A stretch of 64,000 nt of DNA from Endozoicomonas sp. SCSIO W0465 (GTDB lineage Bacteria; Pseudomonadota; Gammaproteobacteria; Pseudomonadales; Endozoicomonadaceae): positions 6,054,001 to 6,118,000 of the forward strand of contig NZ_CP092417.1 of the NCBI RefSeq assembly GCF_023716865.1, written 5' to 3'. Below are positions 44,499 through 53,310 of the stretch, piece by piece. Position 1 is the first letter of the stretch. Every line of letters starts with the position of its first letter. The notes under the pieces are model-generated. The model was not told where the DNA came from. It made no database searches and saw nothing but the letters and a program-made list of their open reading frames with translations. Position numbers and translations under genes: made by a program.

Positions 44499-45996
44499 CT
44501 GACTCTTGATCACATCTCTCCAGCGCTGAACTGCCGGGCTATCTGCCAGGTTTTTACCCGATCCTGCAATTTCGCCCAGCCTTCCCATACCACTAACCAG
44601 CCGGGCTGCCCTGTATGCTTTGAATCACCCCAACCACCAAGCCGAGCAATCGTTTGAAGCAGCCAAGTGACTGTTGGCGGCTTATCGGGCAACGCTTTTT
44701 TTTCATAGGTTAGCCAGAGAACCTGCCATTCATCATCACTGACCACCTCATTCGCGAGTGTTTTTTCACTCCAAAGCTTTCTGTCTTTGTGCTGCCTGTC
44801 ATTCGGTAACATTAATGCTTCACGGATTTGCATTAGTCTGACAGCGACAAACATTAATATGACCGCAAGTCGTTCAATGTTATCCGGAGATTGCAGACGA
44901 AGCCTTTCTACTCCTGCTCCCGATTTCCAAGCCTTATGGAACTCTTCTATTCGCCATCGGAGCTCGTAAAATCGAATGATAGAGCGACAGTCTTCGAATG
45001 TTTCAATATCTTCAGTTGTCAATAGTACCCAGTGCAAACGGTCTTCGGAGTCATTGCCAATCTCTTCAGCCGACACAATATTCATAGTTACCGGTTCCGG
45101 CCTGCCGCCTGGCCTTTGCGGCGCCTGTATTGTCATCTTCTTTCTTTTGACCTGCAGCGTTGCCTTTCGCTTCTTTCTACCTCCTTTTTGAGGAACCACT
45201 ATCGTATATTTCCCCAACACTTCAGTCTGAGCTAAGGAATCAAATAATAAGAGTTCGCCATCCACCAGGATTCTGTTTTGTGTAGCTCTTACAACAAACC
45301 GCTGTCGGTTATCCAGTTTGTAGTGCATATATTCGTATATATCCGCCTCCCGGTCGCAAACACTGATGATGTCAGGCATTTTACCCCCCATCCTTTGTTC
45401 TGTGTTTTCAGAGGCTCTTTGCCACTTAAAGCTTTCCTTTCCCTCGTAAGGTAGCTGACGACGTTGGTTCTTTTTCCCCCGCTGAACGTCCTCTCTAACC
45501 CATCGTTCTTGATCAATAAGCCCAATGCTTCGCTCTGTATCCGCATCAACCAAGAAGACAGAGTGGACGTGGAATCCTCTGGTTTTAGAGCCTTCAGGAC
45601 CTCCAAGATCACCAAGCTCGGATCTGACAGCATGTTTATAACCCAGGGTTGTTGTATCTTCGAGAGCCAGAAGTAGGCGAGACTGTCTCGCTATTTTGGC
45701 AGTTGCCTGAAAGCCTGCCTCAGCTATTGCTTCAGGCTTTACGGCCTCATTCTCAATCAGCCGGTAAGCTCCAGTTACCAGTGCGGTATAACCTTCGCAT
45801 GAAGATGACAAAGAATTACCGGTATGAGCTGAAAGCTCGGCAGCAACTTTGACAAGTCGTTTTGTACGTCGAGTATCGCCCAAATCAGCACATCCAAAAG
45901 TTAGTTCTGACCATGGTTTAGGAGAAAGTGGAAGCATGACCTGTTTTATCAGTGAGAAATGATAGAACAAGGTAGCTATTTGTGATCAAGAGACAG
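44499..45996 (-). mobile_element. IS50/Tn5-like element, copy 2
   Basis: 1498 bp, same ends as copy 1, exact 9-bp duplication GTCTTTGAT (44490-44498, 45997-46005). Inserted in the intron RT gene. Confidence 0.94.
44510..45937 (-). CDS. Tn5/IS50-like transposase
   Basis: Intact 475-residue transposase whose translation is the same as copy 1; only a few silent base differences are seen (for example at 44937 and 45262). Catalytic residues are as in copy 1. With intact ends and duplication it is potentially active. Confidence 0.93.
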   Translation of the reverse strand: MLPLSPKPWSELTFGCADLGDTRRTKRLVKVAAELSAHTGNSLSSSCEGYTALVTGAYRLIENEAVKPEAIAEAGFQATAKIARQSRLLLALEDTTTLGYKHAVRSELGDLGGPEGSKTRGFHVHSVFLVDADTERSIGLIDQERWVREDVQRGKKNQRRQLPYEGKESFKWQRASENTEQRMGGKMPDIISVCDREADIYEYMHYKLDNRQRFVVRATQNRILVDGELLLFDSLAQTEVLGKYTIVVPQKGGRKKRKATLQVKRKKMTIQAPQRPGGRPEPVTMNIVSAEEIGNDSEDRLHWVLLTTEDIETFEDCRSIIRFYELRWRIEEFHKAWKSGAGVERLRLQSPDNIERLAVILMFVAVRLMQIREALMLPNDRQHKDRKLWSEKTLANEVVSDDEWQVLWLTYEKKALPDKPPTVTWLLQTIARLGGWGDSKHTGQPGWLVVWEGWAKLQDRVKTWQIARQFSAGEM

Positions 45997-47248
45997 GTCT
46001 TTGATCCGGGTTTCTCTCCAAACAGCTTCGGCTACCGACCGGGACGGTCAGCACACGACGGAGTCCGTCAGGTTAAGCAGTTGATCAACCGGGGGCTTCA
46101 TTACGCTGTTGACGTTGATCTGAGTAAATTCTTTGATACGGTTAATCACGACGTTTTGATGTCGAGGGTCTCCCGTAAGGTCCGCGACAAACGCCTTCTG
46201 AAACTGATTGGTAGCTACCTGCGCTCCGGTGTCATGATTGAGGGCAATGTCTACCCGACCAGGGTTGGCATGCCACAGGGTGGGCCTTTATCACCCTTGC
46301 TGTCTAATGTGGTCCTCGACGAACTCGACAAGGAGCTTGAATATCGGGGTCATTGCTTTGCAATATACTGTGATGATTTTGTGATTCTCGTCAAAAGTCA
46401 GCGTGCAGGGGATCGGGTGATGCACAGCATTACCCAATTCATTGAACGCAAATTGAAACTGAAGATTAACTCCCGGAAAAGTAAAGTTGTGAAAGCAACA
46501 GAAAGCGAATTCCTGAGTTTCACCTTCACAGGGAAGAAAGTTCGCTGGGCCCAGAAGTGTCTGGACCGATTCAAATACCGGATACTCAAGTTGACCAGTC
46601 GTCGCTGGGGTGTCTCAATGCAACATCGGTTACGCAAATTGGCACAATATATCCGGGGTTGGATGGGGTATTTCCGGTTATCGGAATATCACCGACCAAT
46701 TCCCCTGCTGGATCAATGGATACGTCGGCGAATCCGTTGCTGCTTTCTGAAGCAATGGCGCAAGCCGAAAACCCGTTTTAAGAATCTGGTCAGGTTAGGC
46801 GTTGATAAAATTAACGCCGCCAAGATCGCAGCCAGCAGCAAAGGGTATTACCGTCTGAGTAAAACCTATGCGGTACAACAGGCACTGAATAACAGTTACC
46901 TCGCGAAAATTGGGCTTGTTTCATTGAAAGACTTATGGATCAGGTTTCACCATCATCGTTGAACCGCCCGGTGCGGACCCGCATGCCGGGTGCTGTGGGG
47001 AGGGCTGGAGAAAGACCGGCCCTTACCCGATTCGGTAACGATAACCGACCAGACGGTATCCGGTTTGGTATCGTATGGGTACTGAGATCCACTGAAGTTG
47101 ATAGCCACCGGCTCAAGCTTCGCTCCCCACTTTTTGGTGTACTTCTTCATGTAGTTGGCAAGGCGCTTGTCGTAGAACTCCTTCATGCCCCTGGCGCCGC
47201 TGTCGCCGATTACCTCGTCCAGATTATCCAGGGTGAATGACTCTTCGT

Positions 47249-48644
47249 GGGGTGCTCTCTCGGGTTAATAGCTGACTTAGCAATCAAGTAAAACTTTGCC
47301 TGACATAACGTTAGACCACAGTTGTTCCCAGCGTCCCTTGCTATGGATAAGAGACCTTGTTTCCAGCAGTACTTCTGCCCCGGCTAATTTCCACCTCATT
47401 CCTGAACTGCATAGCCGTTGTTTGACCAATGTCTTACATGCTGCTTCTGTGACTCCGGAACCGATCGGCCAGTTGTGCTCCAGAGCCTCTTGATACTTCA
47501 TTAAGTGATGATTGTTGGTAAAGTAGGTCACTGCCTTGTAACGCTTTTCTATCAGTGCCGTCGTCTTTTTCGGGAGTTCTGCTGATTCAATCTCCTTCAG
47601 TATTTTCCTGGCCGCACCGCATGTGTGTTTCAAGTTATGGAGCCTATCTTCTAACCAGACCTTTCTCCTGGCTTTACTGTCCGGAAATAATGCTTCTGCT
47701 GCCCGGCCAAGTATTCCGAGGCATGATAAAAATCGAGTATCTGAGCAGAGGTATGCTTCGTCAGATAGCGCCAGTTTTCTTTAGCCCCATCAGCGACCCC
47801 CACATAAGTCGCTTGTGGATAAAGGCGTTTTAGTTTTGCAATCTCTTCGTCCAATTTGCCCATAAAGCTTTGCTTGCCATATTCAGGTGAGCTGGCGGTA
47901 TAAATAGTGTGCAATCGATCACCATTGGCCGAGTAAAGACTCAGGGTTCCACACATCGCTTCTCTCCAGCCGTGTTCACAGAGCAACATGCAGGTGCCAT
48001 CCAGACCTATGGCAATGGTTTCGACAGGTTCTGGCAGGAGCGGCAAGTCATATTCGATGTCATTCTGGTCTTCAATTAATGCACCTACCCTGTCGGATAA
48101 ATGCTTGATATACGAGTTAGACAGAGTTCTTTGATGGTTGGTTGCAAAGTCTTCTTTAACAGCAGGAGCGGGCATCTGACTGTATTTCCAAGCGAGTGTT
48201 TTGGCAAACTTGGGGGTAGCTGAGCCGACAATACCGGTGCGAAGATCAAGAGGCGCCAGCGTAACACCACCTCTGCCCCCCTGATAAACAGAACGTTCCA
48301 TAGGCACACATCCATACATGGTTTCATATCGCTTCAGCACCTTTCCCTTGTAACTCCACTTCTGCTGGTTTACGACAATGGGGTCTTTGTTGGGTGGTTC
48401 AAACAGTTCAAGCAACTCTTTTGTTCCGAGCTGTCCTGCTTCATTCAATGCTCGCTGCAGTCCATCTTCAAGATCCAGCATGTTGCCAGATTCAATGGGT
48501 ACTTCAATTTGCAACACAATGGTTTTTGGTTTACGGGCAACGACAGAAGCAGGCATGGCGACAGATTACGACTGTGAAAGATGGTTCCCATAATAGTCGT
48601 GATTGGGGTGCACATAGGTTTCAATTATTCAGAGAGAACACCCC
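47249..48644 (-). mobile_element. ISKra4-family element
   Basis: Ends GGGGTGCTCTCTCGGG (left) and, inverted, GGGGTGTTCTCTCTGA (right) form imperfect repeats; right boundary 48644-48646. No target duplication is visible: the left flank is the truncated polyvalent gene and the right flank the end of an antitoxin gene. This suggests deletion or recombination next to the element. Confidence 0.8.
47277..48556 (-). pseudogene. ISKra4-family transposase with a frameshift
   Basis: N-terminal frame 48556-47651 includes MYGCVPMERSVYQGGRGGVT, IAIGLDGTCMLLCEHGWREA, LHTIYTASSPEYGK and VGVADGAKENWRYL, the ISKra4 pattern; it stops after YLAGQQKHYFRTV. The expected continuation ALFPDSKARRKVWLEDRLHN begins in the next frame at the same place and leads into the C-terminal frame (KHTCGAARKI ... 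HNWPIGSGVTEAACK). One base is missing in the run GCCGGGCAGCAG near 47700. Inactive as written, unless read by programmed frameshifting. Confidence 0.85.
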
Positions 48645-48649
48645 CCGCA

Positions 48650-48901
48650 TCATTTATTATCCAGATACTTTGCCCTGATATTGTTCAGCACCTGGTCACC
48701 CGACAGTGTTTTGCCCTCTGCTTCGTCTTTGGCACCAAAAGATAATAGCTTCAACAACGCGGTGGCTTCTTGCCTGCGTTCTCTGTCTTCAAAGGATTCA
48801 ATGACATAGACTGGCTTGCCATTTTGTGTCACGATAATCGGTTCTTCCAGGTCCAGGTTAGCCGCATTCTTTTTTACAAAGCTGATCGGTTCAATTCTCA
48901 T
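48650..48901 (-). CDS. Phd/YefM-type antitoxin without its toxin
   Basis: Eighty-three residues from ATG 48901, preceded by a strong AGGAGG. Seen: MRIEPISFVKKNAANLDLEE and PIIVTQNGKPVYVIESFEDR, the Phd N-terminal fold, and a C-terminal toxin-binding tail ending AKYLDNK. Its stop overlaps an ATG (AATGATGCGG) that would start the toxin gene, but the ISKra4 element begins 4 bp later. It is therefore probably an orphan created by the element. Confidence 0.8.
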   Translation of the reverse strand: MRIEPISFVKKNAANLDLEEPIIVTQNGKPVYVIESFEDRERRQEATALLKLLSFGAKDEAEGKTLSGDQVLNNIRAKYLDNK

Positions 48902-49029
48902 CACTTTGCCTCCTGTTTATGGCCTAAATATAGTCCATATATAGATCTTTTGCTATCGGGATGTGGCCGGTCACTCTGGCCAGCTTTTACGGTTTTGATC
49001 ATCGGCATTGTTCTTGGTCGTGCTGTGTA

Positions 49030-49413
49030 TTATAGGGGGGCGATGGCGCTCTGTGCTTTGAAGAACCGGTAACCTTTAATTGTGAGTCCGTGATTTATAC
49101 GAAGCAGGGCTGTCAGATTCTCTAATGAAGGGCCGTGCCCGTCAGCCAGCTCAGGAATGTTCAAGACGGACAGGCGTTTATCGAATGACTGCTGCTTGTC
49201 ATAATCGGGGAAACTGGCGTCGATCAGCCGGGACTTCCAGTAGAGTGGTTGTGGATCGTAGTCGCCATAGCCGTAGTCAAAAAAATCGACAGTGCGTTCG
49301 CGCAGGTTAAGCTTAACCCTTTCACGAAGCATGGGAATGGGCTGGGTTGTAAAACCCTCGTAGGTCATCAGGGTCAGTTTGCCGGAGCGGATATGAATTT
49401 TTGCCAGATCCAC
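49030..49413 (-). CDS. Unrecognised protein, overlaps the next gene
   Basis: A 127-residue open frame (MDLAKIHIRSGKLTLMTYEG start, LNLRERTVDFFDYGYGDYDP) overlapping the end of the 49374-49916 gene by 40 bases. Rich in aromatic and charged residues, no motif recognised. The frame also continues upstream of ATG 49413 to about 49440, so this could be the second half of one gene broken by a frameshift. Either reading is possible. Confidence 0.45.
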   Translation of the reverse strand: MDLAKIHIRSGKLTLMTYEGFTTQPIPMLRERVKLNLRERTVDFFDYGYGDYDPQPLYWKSRLIDASFPDYDKQQSFDKRLSVLNIPELADGHGPSLENLTALLRINHGLTIKGYRFFKAQSAIAPL

Positions 49414-49916
49414 TCCATCGGTTTCTGAAAAGAGTTGTCATTACCTGTAAATACTCGTCCTAATGCCGTTGATTTATTGGCTTGGGTGATGTCTACAATT
49501 GACTCGATCCCTTCAATTTCAGGCGGCTTTCTATCAAATCGAATGGTGAGTTTGGTTTTTGTTTTAGGGTCAAAGGCAAACTCAGCCCGTGTACCGTGGG
49601 TTAGTTTGTAGGACCAGAACTTGTCTGTGTTGTCCTTTTTGTGGAGTGCAACCAGATCTGTATTTCGGTTGAGAATTTCAATGGCATCCACTCCGGAGAT
49701 GGATACATTTTTATCCGTTGCTTTTTTACTGGTAATTGAGCTTGGCATTATTTTGTCTTCCTGTCTGATGGTTTTATTTTTTAGATGGGTAGAGTGCTCA
49801 TTATCAGCAATCTGGTCAGTTTGATGATGACTGCTGTTATGATTCGAGTGCTTGCGTTTATCGCGCTTTTCTATCGATAAATGGATTGACCAGGGGCCAA
49901 TATGAAACGTTGCCAT
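49374..49916 (-). CDS. Unrecognised hydrophilic protein with His-rich N-terminus
   Basis: Up to 180 residues from ATG 49916 (MATFHIGPWSIHLSIEKRDK, then a His/Asn/Gln-rich stretch). A second in-frame ATG, at 49748 (MPSSITSKK), begins the more ordered region. The latter contains a repeat-free alpha/beta-like sequence (VSISGVDAIEILNRNTDLVA, FDPKTKTKLTIRFDRKPPEI). No family recognised. It lies next to the Fic remnant and upstream of the kinase-type genes, all on the minus strand. Confidence 0.5.
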   Translation of the reverse strand: MATFHIGPWSIHLSIEKRDKRKHSNHNSSHHQTDQIADNEHSTHLKNKTIRQEDKIMPSSITSKKATDKNVSISGVDAIEILNRNTDLVALHKKDNTDKFWSYKLTHGTRAEFAFDPKTKTKLTIRFDRKPPEIEGIESIVDITQANKSTALGRVFTGNDNSFQKPMEWIWQKFISAPAN

Positions 49917-49948
49917 ATTTGGTGATTCCTTTTTAGTCAGCAGTTGTT

Positions 49949-50308
49949 TTACTTTGAAGAACCGCTGTCGTCGTCTGAACTGCCAAATACTTCTGATTTT
50001 TTTCTATTCTCCCAGCGGACGGCTGTGACAATACCGAATATTCCATTGTTATTGGGGCGTCGCCACCGGACAGGAATATTTTCATTTCTGTTTTTAGTAA
50101 GAACCTCCAGGGACTCCATTAAATCAGGGTGGTAGTAGTCTGCCTTGTTGTTGACCATGTATCGGCTCAGGTAGAGAACCGGTAAGTTCAGTAATTCCTG
50201 CTCAATGAGATACAGAATATTCAGTACCCGACCCGTACGGCCATTGCCATCAATAAAAGGATGTTTGAGAGTCGGGCGTCCTTTTTGAATGAGCCCAAGA
50301 ATAGACAC
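49949..50308 (-). pseudogene. Fic-domain remnant
   Basis: Contains a perfect Fic core HPFIDGNGRTGRVLN and the following LNLPVLYLSRYMVNNKADYY, the pattern of Fic AMP-transferases, but the N-terminal two-thirds of the domain (including any regulatory helix) is absent and the sequence after ADYY departs from the family until TAVRWEN. It begins at GTG 50308 right after non-coding DNA. Probably an internal piece of a former fic gene, not functional. Confidence 0.75.
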
Positions 50309-50536
50309 GTGCCCTCACTTTTCCCGGAATAAGTCTGTGGATAAGTTGTTGGCAGGTTGTGTTTATACTGTCAGCAGTTCGTTATAACCCATTGCAGTAT
50401 ATGCCTGTAGAATTATTATCCCCTTTTTCAGTTATCCGGAATTTGTGTGGAAAAGATTGTGGATAAACCGTTAGGGGATAAAGGCAGCCTTTCAGGCAGG
50501 CGGGGTAAGAATAGTTGGTTAAATATTGATCAATGA
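50309..50536. other. Non-coding stretch with two DnaA-box sequences
   Basis: No gene seen. Two perfect TGTGGATAA sequences on the plus strand at 50336-50344 and 50458-50466, with near matches at 50434 and 50473. Too few and too spread for an origin claim. Confidence 0.4.
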
Positions 50537-50660
50537 GAATCCTCATATTCCGGATACTGCTCCGGCGCTTCACCTTTACGTTCGATCACCTGGATATCAG
50601 ATGTACTCTCTTCACTGCCGTGCATGACCACGATGTCAAACTCCCAGTTCCAGGGTTTTT
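50537..50660 (-). pseudogene. Unrecognised 3' gene fragment
   Basis: An open frame on the minus strand encodes WNWEFDIVVMHGSEESTSDI then QVIERKGEAPEQYPEYEDSH and a stop. Codon use looks real, yet there is no start codon or upstream body; the kinase partner gene ends just before it. Likely the tail of a lost gene. Confidence 0.4.
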
Positions 50661-50667
50661 TTGAACA

Positions 50668-51231
50668 TTAAACCTGTTTGCCAGTTAGCCAGTCAGCAGC
50701 TGCGTCCAGTGGGTTGGCGGCCATTTCCCATTTCACTTTCTCTCCGGACTGCTTGATGATCCCCCAGTGTCCGGGTTGAAAGAATGAACGACAGATAACC
50801 AGTTTTTCATCGGCTGCCAGATGATTGGTTGCTACAGAGTCCTGACAGGCAATGTAAAGCTGGCTGGTGAGGTCATAGTCCACAATCTGTTTTTCCTGCC
50901 AGCCTTTCGGCGTTTCCGGTAGACCATCCTGAAACAGCACTGCAATGTGTTGATCAATCATGTAGTAGTGCATTGCTCTGGAAGAAAAACCATGACCGGA
51001 TACACCAAAGACGACCATGCTTGGGCACTGACCAGTTAGTAACTGGTTCAGGTAGAACTGGAAATGATAGGGGTCGGGCAGGGAGGGGTCTGTCGTGAAC
51101 AGTGCCGAATGGGGGATTTGCTGAAGTTTACCGATAAATTTGTGATGCAACGGTGGGCAGGGCAGTCCCTCGCTGGTCAGGAGTGCAACAGCTGATTGAT
51201 AACAGTTACGGCCTGGTTCGTGCTCAAACAT
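50668..51231 (-). CDS. Unrecognised 187-residue protein, translationally tied to the kinase-like gene
   Basis: Starts at ATG 51231 with a perfect AGGAGG that lies inside the end of the upstream kinase-like gene (whose stop is at 51234-51236), so the two are co-transcribed and probably co-translated. The sequence has a Cys near the N-terminus (GRNCYQSAVALL) and a later SSRAMHYYMIDQHIAVLFQD; this Cys/His arrangement could suggest a papain-like cysteine hydrolase, but the evidence is weak. It may equally be a partner or chaperone. No membrane segment or signal peptide. Confidence 0.6.
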   Translation of the reverse strand: MFEHEPGRNCYQSAVALLTSEGLPCPPLHHKFIGKLQQIPHSALFTTDPSLPDPYHFQFYLNQLLTGQCPSMVVFGVSGHGFSSRAMHYYMIDQHIAVLFQDGLPETPKGWQEKQIVDYDLTSQLYIACQDSVATNHLAADEKLVICRSFFQPGHWGIIKQSGEKVKWEMAANPLDAAADWLTGKQV

Positions 51232-51233
51232 AG

Positions 51234-52937
51234 CTATAAACCTCCTGATTGTCCCTGGACGGATAATAGATAGCTGTCGGGTGCATAGTGGCGCTGGAAT
51301 TGCGCAGCATTCAATCCTGTTGACGGATCTTTCCATTGCTGCCAATTCTCAATAACCCGGCCATTGCTTGCCAGCCTGGAGGCATGGCTCTGCAGTTCTT
51401 TCACACGGCTGACCGTAGACTCTGCTTCCTCTCGGGTTATCAATCCATCCATTTGCTGATGAATCTGCGCCGGAGTGATTGACATCAGTTTCTCATAAAC
51501 TTTGGCATCAATCACCGAAGGTAACCCTGCGGTACTTCCTGCAAACCGGCGAACCCCCCCGGGCTTTGAGGGGGTGCGTACCTGATGGAGACCAGGGTAG
51601 AAACCCATGTCATTATCAATCAGCGTAACCTTACCGTCTTCCGGATCGATAAACAGGTTGCCTGGATGACGATCTTGTTGGGCACAGATTCCATCAAGCC
51701 ATTCTGCACTGTTGAGCTGTTCCTGAATCTTTGCTGCTTTTTGAGGCTGGCTATCGTCTTCAACCGGGGTCCAGTTAATTTGGTTAGTACTTTGGTCATA
51801 AGGCTTAACACCTTTGGCCACATCCATCAGTACGCCGACTTGTCCGTCGTGAACCGTCAGCTCCATCTCAGGCATCAGTCCGGTTCCCAGCAGGTTGTCA
51901 AATTTTGCTGCTGCAAAGTTGCGTGTGGCAAATCTTGGTTTGCTTTTATCAAGATAGTTTTCTGCGCCAATAATGGAGTCAAATGGGCAAGGATCAAAAG
52001 GGTCATCACCTTTAAAGATTTTTTCGACCACGCCGGTGGTGGTCTGAAACTGGAGTTTAGTTACTGAATGAATTGCACCTGAACCAAACTTTTGATCAGA
52101 CCCTCGTATTAGATGGCTATCGTTAAAAGAGCTGAAATGCTTGACCATAGTAGGCGTCAGGTCGTATCCAAGTCGTTTTAGCTCCATAGCCTGAGTCAGA
52201 TCCAGTGAGCCTGCAACACTTGAAACTCCCGGATCATCCATAACCTGAAGCATCAGCTTCTGTTCATTATGAAGGCTCTGCAATAACCTGTTCAGTTGTT
52301 GGTATTCTGTTGGATGCATCATTCTGCCTTGCTGACAAAGCAGCTGGCGCAGCTCGTTAATACCTTTCTGCAAATTATCAATGACCTGCCTACCCTGCTG
52401 CTCAATTTCACCTTTGTTAGCTGATAAGGGTTGCTTAAGGGCTTGACTGTGCAGAGAAATATTGATGCTGATCTGACCAAGCTTACCGCCTTTTACCAGT
52501 AATGCATGGTTTTCCCCCCAGGGGGTTTTGCCCTGATAATGAGCAGACCAGGCTGCATTCATTATGTTTCTGGAGACTTGCTGGGGCTGCTCAAATTGAG
52601 CGGTTACCCGCTCCCTGGAAACCAGGCGACGGTACTTTATATTTTTGTACAGTGCGGCCCCTTCACCCGATACTTTTTGGCGTTGTGGTAGTTGAGTACT
52701 GTTGGATTTTGATGATAATGCGGTTGGGTTGACATGATTTTGTGGAGAAACCATCTTTGCTCCACGCATGTGAACCGATCTTTGGGGGTGCGTAGGTGCT
52801 TGTTGATGAAAATGTTTGGTTGCCTTATAGCGAGCGACGGCACGATTAAAAGTTGCCCCAATTTTTTTTATACCACTTTTTACGGGACTTAACAGCGACG
52901 CATGATTTTGCTGATTGACTCCCTCTATGCTCGCCAT
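51234..52937 (-). CDS. Atypical kinase-like protein, candidate secreted effector
   Basis: 567 residues from ATG 52937 with AGGGAAAGGG upstream. Residues 1-270 are polar, Gln-rich and partly helical. The C-terminal half shows kinase elements in canonical order: a Gly-rich loop GSGAIHSV (about 285-292), VVEKIFKG with a candidate Lys (306), an N-lobe helix, then QDRHPGNLFID (Asp422, Asn427) and TLIDNDMGFYPG (Asp441), which resemble the catalytic D-x-x-x-x-N and metal-binding D of PI3/4-kinase-like and other atypical kinases. Substrate (protein or lipid) unknown. Absence of a signal peptide, a low-complexity N-terminus and the downstream partner gene fit a type III-style effector, but that is inference. 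Confidence 0.65.
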   Translation of the reverse strand: MASIEGVNQQNHASLLSPVKSGIKKIGATFNRAVARYKATKHFHQQAPTHPQRSVHMRGAKMVSPQNHVNPTALSSKSNSTQLPQRQKVSGEGAALYKNIKYRRLVSRERVTAQFEQPQQVSRNIMNAAWSAHYQGKTPWGENHALLVKGGKLGQISINISLHSQALKQPLSANKGEIEQQGRQVIDNLQKGINELRQLLCQQGRMMHPTEYQQLNRLLQSLHNEQKLMLQVMDDPGVSSVAGSLDLTQAMELKRLGYDLTPTMVKHFSSFNDSHLIRGSDQKFGSGAIHSVTKLQFQTTTGVVEKIFKGDDPFDPCPFDSIIGAENYLDKSKPRFATRNFAAAKFDNLLGTGLMPEMELTVHDGQVGVLMDVAKGVKPYDQSTNQINWTPVEDDSQPQKAAKIQEQLNSAEWLDGICAQQDRHPGNLFIDPEDGKVTLIDNDMGFYPGLHQVRTPSKPGGVRRFAGSTAGLPSVIDAKVYEKLMSITPAQIHQQMDGLITREEAESTVSRVKELQSHASRLASNGRVIENWQQWKDPSTGLNAAQFQRHYAPDSYLLSVQGQSGGL

Positions 52938-53310
52938 ACCCTTTCCCTGCCTACAAAAAGCTTTTTTTAATTATGTTGAAAAGTATAGTGAAACCAAAAA
53001 ACCTGGGTCCGCCCTGCTTTGCAAGGAAAAGTTTTCCATCATGACTAAAGAGTAATGCTTCCACTGTCTTAATAAAGAGACCGGCCTTTGGGGTGATGTC
53101 TCAAAGGATGGGACGGATGCCTGAAAGCAAGAAAGTCACTTTATAGAAATCACTCGCTGATCTACTTCCAGAGAAAAATTCACCACCTATCGTCATATCC
53201 TCAAGGTGGAGCCAGCAGGTGTTGAGAAAGTTATCAAGGCGCTGGCTTATCAATGTTCGACAAGCAACAGCCAGCCATGCAGCAGAACATTCATCAATAT
53301 GGGTAATTAG
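52938..53310. other. Stretch without a recognised gene
   Basis: About 370 bases upstream of the kinase-like gene. A plus-strand frame near 53170-53310 (KFTTYRHILKVEPAGVEKVI) ends in a stop at 53308-53310 but has no start and no family; it may be a remnant. The promoter of the kinase-like gene presumably lies at the left of this stretch (AT-rich region 52960-53000). Confidence 0.35.

Larger units (their letters stand above)
44193..46962 (+). pseudogene. ltrA: Group II intron reverse transcriptase/maturase, split by an IS50-like element
   Basis: N-terminal part 44193-44498: ASAWKQVKSNKGAPGIDGVT and RRHVIEKPDGGERLLGIPTV. C-terminal part 46006-46962: PGFSPNSFGYRPGRSAHDGV, VDVDLSKFFDTVNHDVLM, GMPQGGPLSPLLSNVVLDEL, and the catalytic FAIYCDDFVIL (YCDD, a variant of YADD), then a maturase X domain ending LKDLWIRFHHHR. 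Removing the IS and one 9-bp duplication joins them in one frame of 420 codons (TPVFD-PGFSPNS). The split RT means the intron cannot now retrohome on its own protein. Confidence 0.92.
43594..47031 (+). mobile_element. Group II intron, antisense to the polyvalent gene, with an IS50-like passenger
   Basis: Starts GTACGCCCGGCATGGGCATG and ends in a domain V/VI structure (AACCGCCCGGTGCGGACCCG from about 46962, then ...CTTACCCGAT at 47031). Without the IS50-like element it is about 1.93 kb, normal for a bacterial intron with an RT. Removing it restores the polyvalent frame exactly (GTTACCGA / CAAGATG). Bases 43594-44192 hold the 5' ribozyme domains and no protein gene. Because it lies antisense to the host gene it cannot be spliced from that mRNA. 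Confidence 0.88.
40623..47248 (-). pseudogene. Phage-type large polyvalent protein, 5'-truncated and split by a group II intron
   Basis: Giant proteins of this kind are carried by phages and fuse many enzyme domains. Exon B (43593-40623) is a 990-codon open frame with AGGAACAATFEW absent but clear LPD-type text: VRRGVTALPAYWFRNLTRDT, GRLIDFWDSIGARFEDSNRL and a basic coiled-coil tail. Exon A (47248-47032) reads GMKEFYDKRLANYMKKYTKK then WGAKLEPVA, a segment common in phage polyvalent proteins. The joined frame reads VWSVIVTDKMKDSVLKDGQP LFS. The real start is lost at the ISKra4 element. Assignment to an LPD38-like domain is from memory of the family and moderately sure; no other phage structural genes are visible. 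Confidence 0.7.

Noticed and set aside
38176..45996. Composite Tn5-type transposon formed by IS50-like copies 1 and 2
   Set aside because: Each copy has its own 9-bp duplication, so they inserted independently; the DNA between them is phage-type and resident.
50336..50466. Replication origin
   Set aside because: Only two clear DnaA boxes, no iterons, no replication initiator gene and no AT-rich unwinding region.
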